Assembly: GCF_033001325.1 (NCBI RefSeq) | Contig: NZ_CP133111.1 | Location: 2,170,001-2,234,000, forward strand | Reading direction: 5' to 3' | Source of the DNA: Rhodopseudomonas sp. BAL398 | GTDB lineage: Bacteria > Pseudomonadota > Alphaproteobacteria > Rhizobiales > Xanthobacteraceae | Length of the DNA: 64,000 bases | Part shown: piece after piece, positions 8,901-17,828 of the stretch | Position numbering within the stretch: the first letter of the stretch is position 1 | Layout: every line of letters begins with the position of its first letter | Notes under the pieces: model-generated | What the model saw: the letters and a program-made list of their open reading frames with translations, nothing else | Told to the model about the DNA's origin: nothing | Databases searched by the model: none | Translations under genes and position numbers: made by a program

Positions 8901-11900
8901 CACCCCGAGCAGCGCGTCATTGTAGACAAAGGGCACGCCCAGATTGTTGTCGCCGGGCAGCGCGTTGCCGTAGATGTCCAATAGCTGGATCGAGAACCCG
9001 ACCGTGGCGCCGATCCCCGCATAGCGGTTGCTCTGGCCGAGCAAGGCCGCCACCGCGACGCTGTTGGTGAAGATCCAGTCGGCGTCGCGCTCGGCCTGGT
9101 TGGGGCCGATCGGCAGGCTCCAATTGGTCGGCAGGCTGACGGCGCCGCCGACCAATGCGGCGACCCGCGGCGTGGCCGCCTCGATCGACACCACGCGATA
9201 TTGCAGCAGGCTGTACAGCGCCTCCGCATAGGCGGCCTGCTGCTGCGGCGTCGGCGTCGCTCCCAGGCCGGGCGTCGCCGGCGGCGCCGGCCAATCGATC
9301 GAGAAGCCGACGCTGCCGGCCAGACTGGCCGGCGTGGTCGTGACCCAGTCGCCGCTCGCGTCCGACACCGTCGCCGCCACCGCGCCCTTGGCGTTGTCCG
9401 GAACCGCGTCGAGCACGAAGCAATTGCTCCAGGGCTGCAATGCGGAGGTGGCGCCGACCGGCGCGAATTGCGCCAGCAGCGCGATCTGCGCGTCGCCATT
9501 GCGGAAGGCGTCGTCCGGCACGTCGTCGATATGCAGGTAGAAGCCGTCGGCATTGACCACCGACACTTCCCAGACCAGCTGCGCGAAGGCGTCGGCATCG
9601 GCCAGCGTCGCCGAGCTCGGCGGCAGCGCCGCCGCGGCGCGCAGCATCGGCGTGGCGTCGGCCATCAGCGTCGGCGGCTCGTTCAAGGTCGACAGATTGG
9701 CCTTGGCCAGCACGATGGCGTCCTGCTTGGTCGCCGTCGCGTAGCTGCTGGCGCCGCTGCCGAGCAGCATGGTCAGCGTCGCGCCCGACGCCGCGCCGGC
9801 ATCGATCAACTCGTCGAGCAACTCACGGGTGGAATCGTCGGTGCCGATCAACCGGAACACATTGCTCAACGGCGTGCTCTGGCCCTGCGGAACGATCCGG
9901 CGCAGCCCCAGCGGCACCAGCAGCGCCGCGCTCGCGGCCAGCGCAATCGGCGCGGCATCGCCGGGCAATTGCGCCAGCGCCGCCACCGCGCCGCTGCCAC
10001 CGCCGGCGTAGAACAATGCGAGCCGGCTCATCAGCACGTCGGAGATCGGGCGCAGATTGCCGACCTGGCTGTCGGCCTTGGTCCAGGCATAGGTCCGCGG
10101 CAGATAGAACGGGCACGGCTGGGTGGCCAGCGGCGGTAGTGCGACGAAGCCGCCGCCGGCGCCGAGCCAGCTCGGCTGCACCATGGTATCGAGCACCAGC
10201 CCTGCCCCGAGATCGTCCGCCACCGATTGGCCCTTGCCGTCGGCGCCGAACACGATCCAGCTTGCGGCGGCGCCTTGGCCCGGCGCGTAGCCCAGCGTGA
10301 AGCCGGTGATCCATTTGCCGCTTTGCTGCGCCAGCGCGACCTGCTGCCCGGTGAGCTGGTACACGCCGGTCAGCTCACTGCCGAACGGCACGCTGCCCGG
10401 AACCGGCAGCCGCAACCCGTATAAGGCAAAGCGCGACATGAAGCCGGCGAGCTTGGCGAAGCCGGCCGGCCCCAGCAGCGTCAGCGCTTCGTCGAAACTC
10501 AGATCGGGATCGGCCTCGGCGATGTCGTCGAGATTGGAGATCAGCTGCTTGGCCAGCAGCACGATCATGTCGCCGCACACCAGCCCCGCCGCCGAGGTCG
10601 GAAAGTCCGACGTCGCCGCCGCCTTCATCGCCGCCTGGTGCAATTGCAGACCTTGCGCCAGCTGGTTGAAATATTTCTGCAACTGCTCGGCATAATCGGC
10701 CGGCAGCGGCGGCGCGTCGAACGCGATCTGCGCGCCGTTATAGCTCAGCGCCAGCTGCGGCAGCATCGGGAAGAAGGCAAAGTCTGCCGCCTCGGTCAGG
10801 TTGGCCTGCGGCAGAATCTTGAATTTCAGGCTCGACAGAAAGTCGCCGACCGCGCCGTCGAAGGTGCCGTCATCGAGCCGCAGCGTGATCGCCGCCAATT
10901 GCTCGGTCAGCGTCGTGCCGGCGCCATAGGCCTGCAGCAGATATTGCGCCAGGCTGGTGACCAGATTGGCGAAATCGTCGGGATCCTGCGACTCCGGCTC
11001 GAGCTGGATCGCCAGCCCCGCCACCGCCTGCGGCGCCGCCGCGCTGGTGCTGTTGATCACCGCCGGCTGCACGGTGAAATACAGCGTCAGTTCGACCGGC
11101 GCCGCGGCGACATCCGCCGCCGCGAAGCGCGCGGCGACCTGCGGATGGATCTGCTTGCGCAGCCGCGGAGCCAGGACCGGCTGCGGTCGAGACTCCACCA
11201 TTCGCGCGGTGATCGGGGTCGGGCCAAACATCTGCGCCGGCGGACCGCTGCCGATCTTGAGCGGCGGCAGCACGTCGATATCGGCGTCGAAGCTGAACGA
11301 GATCCGGATGAAGACGATGTGGAACGAGACATAGATCGAGACCCGGAACGCGAAGCGGATGATAGTGGTATGCGCGGTCTCATAGGCGACCTGGAGTACC
11401 AGCGTGGCGCTGATCGAGATCGAGGCCGAGATGATCTTGAGATCGATCGAACCGCTGAAATAGGCCTCTAGGCCCAATTGCCCGGCGAACCATTTATATT
11501 CGACGCCGGCTTCGTCCAGCGTGCCGTGGGTCGAGGCCAAGAATCCCTCGAAGGTCACGAAGGCGATCAGGCCGGCATTCAGGGACATCGGCCCCTTCTG
11601 GAAATCCTTGTTGATGCCAAATGACAGGCCGAGCCCGAAGCGCCAGATGATCGCGAAATTGTCGCCGAGCTCGCCGGGCGCGTCGGCCGAGCGCAGCTTC
11701 GCCAGATACAGCCCGCCGGCGGCGCGCAGCGGCACGCCCTCGATCGAGAATTGCACCGCGAATGGTTGCGTCAGGCCGATGCCGTCCGGCGTGAACGGCC
11801 AGCCGATATCGATGCGGAAATCATTGTTGGTGTAGATGATCAGCCCGACGGTCGGCAGCAAGATCTGGTAATCGTCGGTGCCGATCGGCTTGGTCCAGGT

Positions 11901-14900
11901 GAACGAGCCCGACCAGGCGCCGAGATTGTCGCTGATGCGGCGATAGGCGATCTCCAGCACGAAGCCGCGCAGGCTGCTGAGGATGCCCTTCTTCTTCGGC
12001 GGCTCGTCGTCGACCCGCAACACGGCGCCACCGGCCGATGTCGGCTTCGGCGGCTCCGGCTCCGCGGCGATCGACAACCGCGCGCCATAGACGAACGGAT
12101 CGGAGAACACGAACTGGAAGCTGACCGGGGTGAATTCGAGATCGACCGCGACGGTGACGCCGGCGGCCGGATCATAGCTCACCGGAATCATCACGCTGCC
12201 GGCGACGATATCGTCGAGCGCTGCCTTGGTCGACAGCGGCACCTGCGACAGCATGTTGATGATGATCGGAATCACGTCGTTGGACTGGACATCGTAATTG
12301 ACCTTGATGCCGGCCACCACATAGACCGCCGGCACCACGCTCAGCGCCGGCGTCGTCGTGCTCAGCTGCGCCTGCGCTGGCGGCGTCGAAAGGTCGGGCT
12401 CGCCGAAGAACCACGCCAGGTTGACGCCGCCGTCACCCTCATCACCGCCCTCGCCGCCCGGAATGCCGAAGAAGGTCAGCGACCGCTCGCCGGTCGAGGG
12501 GATGTAGAGCGGAAACGCGCCGAGCGCGAACAGCACGTTGCGCAGCACCAAGACGTAGACGTAGCTCTTGTCCAGCAGCGGCCGCAACAATTCCACCGCG
12601 CCGTATTGGGTCGGCAACACGCCTTGCAGATGGAAGGTGCCGTCGTGCATCGAGGCCGGCGGCGCCAGCAGCAGCCCGACCTTGTCGGATTGGGCCGTCG
12701 TCGCCCCCGGCACCCAGCCCAGCATCAGCCGGCCGTCGAGTGGCGCCGCAGTGGTGAGCGCCCCCATGGTGCCCATCATCACTTGCAGCTCGATCGCGAA
12801 ACTCGGGCTGACGCCGTCAAGCCCGGTGCCGGTGACCAGCACGGCTTTCAACGCGGCCTGATCCGGCGCCTGGCTGAAGCCGAGCATCTTCAGCGGCAGC
12901 GTCGCCATCAGGCTCTGCTGCCGCGGCGTGCTGGCGGCGGGATCGAGCAACAACCCGTCGAGATGCAGCGCGATGGCCGGCGGCGGGGTCAGGCCCTGGG
13001 CGGGGATCTGGCTGAGCAGCCGGAAGCCGTAGCCGGTATAGCCGAGCCCGCCGGCATAGTCCGCATCGAGGCCGTAGGAGAACAGATCGATCGGCACCGG
13101 GGAAATGCCGGGCTGGGTGGTGAAGCCGAGCGCGCCGTCCAGCGTGAAGCCGGCGATCAGGGTGGTGGCGCCGGCGTCCTGGCTTTCCGACACCGGCGCC
13201 AGCCCGGCGCTGTCCACGGTCAACGCCGCCAGCGCCCGATAGGCGCCGCCGTCGACCGGGAAGCTGAAGACGCGCTGCTCGCTGGTGACGAACACCACCG
13301 AGGTCTGGCCGTCGCGCAATTGCAGCGCGCCGTCGATGACGATGGTGTTGGTGGCTGGAAAATCGTTCTGTCCCGCGACCGTCAATTTGGTCGGATCGCC
13401 GAACAGCGCCGCCAGCGAATAGGCGATCCGGGATTCGAACTGCTTGATCAGGCTGTTGGCGAACAGCGCCTTGAGCGACAGGGTCTGGAAGTCGAGCGCC
13501 GTGGTCGGGGTCTCGAAGCCGTAATCGTAATAGATCAGCCCAAACAGCGAGGAGTGCTGCAGCGTCTCCTCCACCGTCGCGGCCTGTTTCGGCGCATTGG
13601 TGGTGATGCCGAAATGATGGCAACATAGCGGTTTGCTGGAGCGCATACCGCATAACAGCATAGCGATGTCGGGCGGCAGATGCTGCAATTGCAGCGGCGC
13701 GTCGAGCGCCAGAATGCCGGTCCAATTGACGTCGGTGACGCGGGCCAGGAAGTCGGCGAAGTAATCATAGCCGCCGGTGGCGCGCGCCTCGTCGCTATTG
13801 GCCTGCGCCTGCTTGATGTAGGCGAGGATCTGGGCGGAGATCGTCGCGGCCCGGCCGACGCCGACAAACAGATCCGGATCGGTCCAGCCCGACGGGTCCG
13901 CCGCCAGCTCGACGAAGGAGCGGCCCTTCGCCAGCTTGAACACCAGCACGCAATTGAGGTCGAGCCTCGGCCCGGTGTCGGCGTTCGACACCGCGATCTC
14001 GATCGGATATTCGCCGAGCTGCAGAACATTGTCGAATGCGCCCAGATAGGTCGGATCGGCCGCCACCAGAAAGGCGGACGGATTCATCAGCGCGGTCGAC
14101 AGATAGGGGCTGACCACGTCGAACGGCCCGACACCGCCGGGGCAGCTCGAGGGCGTGGTGCCGTGCATGAAGCGCAGCAATTGCGCCGGGATCTGCGGGC
14201 TGCGCGCCAGCAGCAATTGCTGCCAGCTGCCGGCCGGCGTCGCGGACTCCATCGCGCCGGCATTGAGGCCAACCAGCAGGCCTTGCGGGGTCTGCACGAA
14301 GCCGCCGCTCAGCGCCTCGAGCGTCGCCATATCGAAGAACAGCGGGCCGAGGCAGCGATCCGCCGCGACCGCGTCGAACCGCGCCGGCGACAGCACCGCG
14401 GTCTCGAACCCGGTGAAGGTCGCGGCGACGATATCGGGATTGGGATTGGCGATGCTCTGATCGGAGTAATAGACATAGCCATAGGGCGCCAGCGGCAGGA
14501 TTTGGCCGGCCGCGACCTGCGACAGATCCGCGATCCGCGCGCCCACGGCGATCGGAAACGGCTCGCCGGACGGCGCGGCGCTTTGATAGTACACGGTGTC
14601 CACCGCCTGCGCGCAAAAACTCTGCTTGATGTAGCCCGGAAAGGTGGTGGCGCTGTCGGGGCCAGGGATCACCTGAATCCAATTGGTGGTGAAGGCATCG
14701 GACAGCAGCGCGGTGTCGCCCTGCCCCGGTTCGACCGGGGTGTCGAGCGGCGGATAGCGCGTCGCATAGGCCGGCCGCGTGCCCTGGAAATCGAGCAGGT
14801 CATGGTCGGCCAGCAGCAGGAATTCGCTGCCGAAAATGCCGCACATCAGCGCCAGCGGATCGTTGGCGATCGGCGTCTGCGCCGCGACATCCAATAGCGG

Positions 14901-15959
14901 CGTGCGGGTGAGCTGATAACGTCCGGCGGGCGTCAGATAGGCAGCCTGCGTCGCACCGGCGCCGGGGCGCAGCGCCAGGCCGAATCCCGCGTCCGATTGC
15001 GGCTGCAAGTACAGCGCCGCGCCGGCGGTGCTGCGCAACGCGGCGCTGACCGGCAGCACCGGCCCGGTGCCGCCATATTGCGACAGATCGAACGCAAAGC
15101 GGGTGCGCACGCAATCCGTCGGCCGCAGCGGATCGATGGTGACCAGCATCGGCAATTGCGCGGCGATAGGCGCCCGCGGATCCGGGAACGAGCCGAGCAT
15201 CACCGGAAAGCGCAGCCGGGTCGGCGCGCTCGCCGCGCCACAGAAATAGCGGATCTCGGCCGAGGCCGGTGGGCTTTCGCTGTCGTCCTCGGGCGCGAAC
15301 AGCGCGAAGAAGCTGCCGCGATCGGGGGCAAAACCGAAGCTGAACGCGCCGAGCGACGCGCCCGCAAAGGGGATCAGCACCGGCCGATCATTCGGCAGCG
15401 CCAACGACGCCTGCCCCGCCCCTTGCCGCTGTAACACCAGGCCGCTGGCGCCGCTGACATTGGGTATCAGCGACAGTCCCGGCGGGGTGCCGTCGAATGA
15501 CGGCGCGACTTCCAGCTCGGCGCTGATCTGCAGCGACAGATTGACGAAGGTCACGGCGGAATTGCCCTTGATCCGCCCGCTGCCGGCGCCGAGTGATTTG
15601 GCGATGGTCAGGATCTGCGCCTTGGCGATCGCCGCCGGATTGGGATCATCCGCCCACACCAGCCATTGCAGGCCGGGCGATTGCGGCTGCAGCCGTGCAT
15701 TCACCGCCGCCACCGTGGCCTTGGCGTCGGCGACGCTGGCACCGGGGGCCACGAACACAAAGCCGCCGGAATAATCCGACCAGGCCGTGTCGGCGGTCAG
15801 CATCGACGGAAATTGCGCCGGATCGCCGACCAGCACGTAATACAAAGTGGGCGCCGTCAGCGGCGTGGCGCCGTCCGCCAGATATAGCGGAACGCCCGGC
15901 TGCAGCAACGAAAAGCCGGGACCAGAGCCAGACCTATCAGCACGAGGTTGTTTCGCCAT
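5961..15959 (-). CDS. Giant protein of unknown function (3332 residues)
   Basis: One uninterrupted 10-kb frame starts at an ATG with GAGGT 7 nt upstream and ends at TAG 5961. I do not recognise the family. There is no signal peptide and no clear transmembrane helix. Composition is rich in Ala, Leu, Pro, Asp and Gln. Residues about 1320-1580 are a beta-dense stretch with alternating hydrophobic residues (for example SIDLKIISASISISATLVLQ), flanked by longer mixed alpha/beta regions with many Pro/Gly loops. No RTX repeats, P-loop, protease motif or cysteine-knot pattern is visible. Codon use is GC-rich like the rest of the chromosome. It lies 180 bp downstream of three small genes with a shared domain and is probably co-transcribed with them. 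A scaffold, surface or delivery-related role is possible but unproven. Confidence 0.8.
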   Translation of the reverse strand: MAKQPRADRSGSGPGFSLLQPGVPLYLADGATPLTAPTLYYVLVGDPAQFPSMLTADTAWSDYSGGFVFVAPGASVADAKATVAAVNARLQPQSPGLQWLVWADDPNPAAIAKAQILTIAKSLGAGSGRIKGNSAVTFVNLSLQISAELEVAPSFDGTPPGLSLIPNVSGASGLVLQRQGAGQASLALPNDRPVLIPFAGASLGAFSFGFAPDRGSFFALFAPEDDSESPPASAEIRYFCGAASAPTRLRFPVMLGSFPDPRAPIAAQLPMLVTIDPLRPTDCVRTRFAFDLSQYGGTGPVLPVSAALRSTAGAALYLQPQSDAGFGLALRPGAGATQAAYLTPAGRYQLTRTPLLDVAAQTPIANDPLALMCGIFGSEFLLLADHDLLDFQGTRPAYATRYPPLDTPVEPGQGDTALLSDAFTTNWIQVIPGPDSATTFPGYIKQSFCAQAVDTVYYQSAAPSGEPFPIAVGARIADLSQVAAGQILPLAPYGYVYYSDQSIANPNPDIVAATFTGFETAVLSPARFDAVAADRCLGPLFFDMATLEALSGGFVQTPQGLLVGLNAGAMESATPAGSWQQLLLARSPQIPAQLLRFMHGTTPSSCPGGVGPFDVVSPYLSTALMNPSAFLVAADPTYLGAFDNVLQLGEYPIEIAVSNADTGPRLDLNCVLVFKLAKGRSFVELAADPSGWTDPDLFVGVGRAATISAQILAYIKQAQANSDEARATGGYDYFADFLARVTDVNWTGILALDAPLQLQHLPPDIAMLLCGMRSSKPLCCHHFGITTNAPKQAATVEETLQHSSLFGLIYYDYGFETPTTALDFQTLSLKALFANSLIKQFESRIAYSLAALFGDPTKLTVAGQNDFPATNTIVIDGALQLRDGQTSVVFVTSEQRVFSFPVDGGAYRALAALTVDSAGLAPVSESQDAGATTLIAGFTLDGALGFTTQPGISPVPIDLFSYGLDADYAGGLGYTGYGFRLLSQIPAQGLTPPPAIALHLDGLLLDPAASTPRQQSLMATLPLKMLGFSQAPDQAALKAVLVTGTGLDGVSPSFAIELQVMMGTMGALTTAAPLDGRLMLGWVPGATTAQSDKVGLLLAPPASMHDGTFHLQGVLPTQYGAVELLRPLLDKSYVYVLVLRNVLFALGAFPLYIPSTGERSLTFFGIPGGEGGDEGDGGVNLAWFFGEPDLSTPPAQAQLSTTTPALSVVPAVYVVAGIKVNYDVQSNDVIPIIINMLSQVPLSTKAALDDIVAGSVMIPVSYDPAAGVTVAVDLEFTPVSFQFVFSDPFVYGARLSIAAEPEPPKPTSAGGAVLRVDDEPPKKKGILSSLRGFVLEIAYRRISDNLGAWSGSFTWTKPIGTDDYQILLPTVGLIIYTNNDFRIDIGWPFTPDGIGLTQPFAVQFSIEGVPLRAAGGLYLAKLRSADAPGELGDNFAIIWRFGLGLSFGINKDFQKGPMSLNAGLIAFVTFEGFLASTHGTLDEAGVEYKWFAGQLGLEAYFSGSIDLKIISASISISATLVLQVAYETAHTTIIRFAFRVSIYVSFHIVFIRISFSFDADIDVLPPLKIGSGPPAQMFGPTPITARMVESRPQPVLAPRLRKQIHPQVAARFAAADVAAAPVELTLYFTVQPAVINSTSAAAPQAVAGLAIQLEPESQDPDDFANLVTSLAQYLLQAYGAGTTLTEQLAAITLRLDDGTFDGAVGDFLSSLKFKILPQANLTEAADFAFFPMLPQLALSYNGAQIAFDAPPLPADYAEQLQKYFNQLAQGLQLHQAAMKAAATSDFPTSAAGLVCGDMIVLLAKQLISNLDDIAEADPDLSFDEALTLLGPAGFAKLAGFMSRFALYGLRLPVPGSVPFGSELTGVYQLTGQQVALAQQSGKWITGFTLGYAPGQGAAASWIVFGADGKGQSVADDLGAGLVLDTMVQPSWLGAGGGFVALPPLATQPCPFYLPRTYAWTKADSQVGNLRPISDVLMSRLALFYAGGGSGAVAALAQLPGDAAPIALAASAALLVPLGLRRIVPQGQSTPLSNVFRLIGTDDSTRELLDELIDAGAASGATLTMLLGSGASSYATATKQDAIVLAKANLSTLNEPPTLMADATPMLRAAAALPPSSATLADADAFAQLVWEVSVVNADGFYLHIDDVPDDAFRNGDAQIALLAQFAPVGATSALQPWSNCFVLDAVPDNAKGAVAATVSDASGDWVTTTPASLAGSVGFSIDWPAPPATPGLGATPTPQQQAAYAEALYSLLQYRVVSIEAATPRVAALVGGAVSLPTNWSLPIGPNQAERDADWIFTNSVAVAALLGQSNRYAGIGATVGFSIQLLDIYGNALPGDNNLGVPFVYNDALLGVEAWPGLRSYYAFAAGSGDVAMTLQLTFNPADLGAGALSADDPVALGDALGAYQQIYDQLSDPLQVGNPGAAIQLETILSAAPLAQTKDGEALRAVLTAYVQTIIGYLVSAIAGNKPPVPDPLLAEFSLQKDYVGQLPSDIFELTVDLVFARAADTVVPAIAAAMPGVERINSRIAAAVSLATQGATTDGPDMQLSAFAQAFESAWYGFDGGSTQLKLAEGVAASNAQARAKRVAKLGAVRAAAVDAAPTKALAPLWCVRVGAGAGIAVTFPNAAATPAAADLPLCCSPLPLSTILITEIVKVRVYAATWTGTGRDVIADQDHLFTGIDMDVWGAQFLAAVDAVFEPLMATATATLDAARYADLAANKQSLADQIATGLAAVLQIPGQSAQIGDAVERFRQALLQTLTTDYALASVVQIPATVALAGTDEPSAPPQLFGKVSDPSLSAAARQAFTLSSANLTLADGAEPLIYLASARNPAAAAYLDLHTDYDVSFLEHDFEPDRKRYGYEPSSWLSFIVPAYLPADTAKPALNFATGRNAIPVPLRSYPAMPVISSQAVAVSSDIVSIAEALLWAYSFTVSAPSAAQDELTLLVLLNDPPLAGQMARATRSLHANVGGDDPPRPPPADLFEALARFAFEYPQISPHLAEVPAAAFDGADPVVPRKALQRFDELIGGVALTWASWIAGHLGARATRLTKRLQRATTTASVPRATWRYVVDFSTRPDLTVTRSIDESGTLPPWPSIEGYTTPSGSESKAVYKRIGSGEVPASLAFALAELFMVAGQSAHVMANVVRNANLVPPGMPAGTSVDPGFVYTTPWTELKDPIGPALEVTTPIIVGSGAATLSAAVDLLLQPFVDGPPVPGVEAATMRLLVNGGYAYTLADGGPDQQLLSRSAIFLADQQIALTVAPSDPASLATFKQDLVTALRDWQASFDPSQSGAFIGLLLTLFTQTSDQQVALSRLDDVRIPVPDGQPGWWTG

Positions 15960-16038
15960 GATGGCACCTCTTCCATGCCGTTCTCGATATGCGACCGCGC
16001 CGATCGCCCGGTTATCACGATCGGGACCTGTCGCGACT

Positions 16039-16142
16039 CCAGAGCAATTCCGGTTCTGATAGATCAGAACCGAAGCTCTGGATTCTTGTCTGACGCGTTG
16101 TCTTCACGCGAACCGGTACCCACTTCGCTCGAAAACGCTCTA
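16039..16142. repeat. Dispersed intergenic repeat, two-hairpin type
   Basis: This contains AGAGCAATTCCGGTTCTGAT followed by its complementary arm ATCAGAACCGAAGCTCT, then a second block with TTCACGCGAA, CACTTCGCTCGAAAACGCTCTA. The organisation matches repeats common between genes in the Bradyrhizobium/Rhodopseudomonas group. Its last bases supply the TAG stop of the neighbouring small gene (16140-16142). Confidence 0.7.
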
Positions 16143-16595
16143 CAGCGTGATCGCGGTGACCGCGCCGGATTGAATCACCCTTCCCAGCGAGTTGAGCAGG
16201 TAGAAGTGAAGCTGAAAGACGTACAGCGCGAGGTCCTCGAATAGTGGATCGAGATCGCCGTCGATCGCGACGGTGAAGCTGCCGATCCGGCCAGACCATT
16301 TCACAACGATACTGTTCGTGCCGTTGAAGAACTTTCCGCCGCCATCGCTCGAATTCAGGGTCCGCGGCACCTGCAGGCCTGACGGCGAATATTTCAGCGG
16401 CGTGGGGCCAGCCCCCCACGCCGCGATCGCTGGATCGCCGCCGACCTGGCGGCCGTTGACGCTGAACGTATCCATGTCCTCACTGAAGACATTGAACACG
16501 AACACGCTGCCCGGCGGGGTGGCGAGGGCGTCGACCGCCAGATCCTCGTTCGATTCCGTGTCACTCGCTCCAGGCGAAGCCGATTGCAGCCTCAC
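16140..16595 (-). CDS. Small LNxSDG-domain protein C (unknown function)
   Basis: A 151-residue protein of unknown function. After about 28 polar residues it has one copy of the domain shared with the two upstream genes: VFVFNVFSE near residue 31, a Trp in the next loop, then VPRTLNSSDGGGKFFNGTN around residues 76-94 and a hydrophobic C-terminal part with the IDGD motif. It begins at a GTG overlapping the previous gene's stop (GTGA), so the two are translationally coupled. The TAG stop falls on the edge of an intergenic repeat, so the C-terminus may have been altered. No signal peptide is seen; the predicted domain is beta-rich. Confidence 0.72.
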   Translation of the reverse strand: MRLQSASPGASDTESNEDLAVDALATPPGSVFVFNVFSEDMDTFSVNGRQVGGDPAIAAWGAGPTPLKYSPSGLQVPRTLNSSDGGGKFFNGTNSIVVKWSGRIGSFTVAIDGDLDPLFEDLALYVFQLHFYLLNSLGRVIQSGAVTAITL

Positions 16596-17002
16596 GCCTT
16601 GGCGAAGATCGGCGCCAGAATGTCGAAATCGGCGACGCCGAGCACCGGCCCGTTCTCCACCTCGATGCCGTATTGGTTGACCAGGCTCCAGCTGTTCTTG
16701 TCGATGAACAACAGCAGGTCCTGGATGATCGGATATGACTTGCCGTCGATCGGCACCTGGGCCGCGAACAACCCGTCGGCCCAGGAGATCGTCAGCGCGT
16801 TCTTGCCGTTGAAGAACCTGCCGGGACCGTCGCTAGCATTGAGAGTGCGCGGCACCGCGATGGCGTTGGGGCGATATTTCGGGGTGGCGTTGGTGAACCA
16901 GCCGGGGATCGCCCCGGCCGCGACGGTGGCGCCATTGGTGCTGAGCGTCAGCGTTTCGCTATAGACGTTGAACACGTAAACCGAACCGAGATCATCTGCC
17001 AT
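16592..17002 (-). CDS. Small LNxSDG-domain protein B (unknown function)
   Basis: A 136-residue protein that is essentially one domain: VYVFNVYSETLTLSTNG at residues 8-24, WFTN, a Tyr-Pro segment, VPRTLNASDGPGRFF around 64-78, NGKN, then IDGKSYPIIQDLLLFID near 102. The alternating pattern suggests a compact beta sandwich. The start ATG is 19 bp from the upstream gene's stop and the end overlaps the next gene (GTGA), so this is the middle gene of an operon. It has no signal peptide and no recognised family. Confidence 0.75.
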   Translation of the reverse strand: MADDLGSVYVFNVYSETLTLSTNGATVAAGAIPGWFTNATPKYRPNAIAVPRTLNASDGPGRFFNGKNALTISWADGLFAAQVPIDGKSYPIIQDLLLFIDKNSWSLVNQYGIEVENGPVLGVADFDILAPIFAKA

Positions 17003-17021
17003 TGCTCGACCCTTTCGTGGT

Positions 17022-17828
17022 CTAGGTGGGAAAACGCGTGGAGTTACCGGGAATTCCGCTCGCCGCCATGCCGAGATCGATCGCGCCGGATTCGCAATTC
17101 ACGCCGAACTCGTCGAACAGGAACCAGCGGTCCCGCATCAGATAGAGCAGCAGGTTCTGGATCAGCGGATATTGATTGCCATCGACCGGCAGCGAAAACG
17201 TTCCGACGGTTTCGGTGATCACCGTGATCTTGTTCAGGCCGTTGAAGATCTTGCCCTGGCCGTCGCTGGCATTGAGCACCTGCGCCACCGGAATGTCGGA
17301 GGGCGTGTAGATCGCCGCGCTGGCGCCGTCGCTCCAGGCCGGGATGTCGGCGACCTTGGCGCCGTTGCAGCTGAAACTGAGTTTCTCGCTGAACAGATTG
17401 AAGACGAAGACCGAGCCCGGCGTGGAGTCCACGCCATGGTGCTGCGCGCGCGCGAGGGGCTCGGCCGCGCTCGCGCTCGACGACGAGATCGCTTGAAATG
17501 TCCGCAGATAGTTGCCGCTGCTGGCGATCAGCACGATCTGGGCGCGAAACAGGTAGGCGATCAGATCGCCCGGCAAGCCGGTCAGATCGAAATCATAATT
17601 CCAGATCAGATCGTTGGTGATCATCAATGTATTGCTGTCGACGAAGCTGTTGCCGGACGGCTGGTTTCCCGGAATGCGGGCGCCGGAGGTCGAGAACGGC
17701 ACATAGGCAATCTGCGGCGAGGTGTTCTTGATGATGTAAGGCAGCGTGGCGTCGGAATTGACCACGATCTTCTGGCTCGGACCGTAGCGGGCACTGATCA
17801 GCGGATTGAACAAATAGACGCGCGCCAT
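17022..17828 (-). CDS. Two-domain LNxSDG-family protein A (unknown function)
   Basis: This 268-residue protein is the first gene of the cluster. Residues 130-268 form a full copy of the shared domain (VFVFNLFSEKLSFSCNG, AQVLNASDGQGKIFNGLN, VDGNQYPLIQNLLLYL). Residues 1-115 look like a diverged second copy, starting VYLFNPLISA and containing a DFDLTGLPGDLIAYLF element where the other copies have the ID/VDG...LLLY segment. A Ser/Ala-rich linker (SSSSASAAEPLA) joins the two halves. There is no signal peptide. The duplication suggests a subunit that pairs with or spans the single-domain paralogues downstream. Confidence 0.75.
   Translation of the reverse strand: MARVYLFNPLISARYGPSQKIVVNSDATLPYIIKNTSPQIAYVPFSTSGARIPGNQPSGNSFVDSNTLMITNDLIWNYDFDLTGLPGDLIAYLFRAQIVLIASSGNYLRTFQAISSSSASAAEPLARAQHHGVDSTPGSVFVFNLFSEKLSFSCNGAKVADIPAWSDGASAAIYTPSDIPVAQVLNASDGQGKIFNGLNKITVITETVGTFSLPVDGNQYPLIQNLLLYLMRDRWFLFDEFGVNCESGAIDLGMAASGIPGNSTRFPT

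Noticed and set aside
11751-13628. Plus-strand frame of 625 codons inside the giant gene
   Set aside because: The composition (Arg, Gln, His, Gly-rich) is that of an antisense frame; no ribosome site or recognisable domain. The minus-strand frame is continuous through it.
5961-15959. The giant protein as an RTX toxin, non-ribosomal peptide synthetase or filamentous haemagglutinin
   Set aside because: No GGXGXD repeats, no adenylation/condensation/carrier motifs, no TPS signal or haemagglutination repeats, and no adjacent type I or two-partner transporter.
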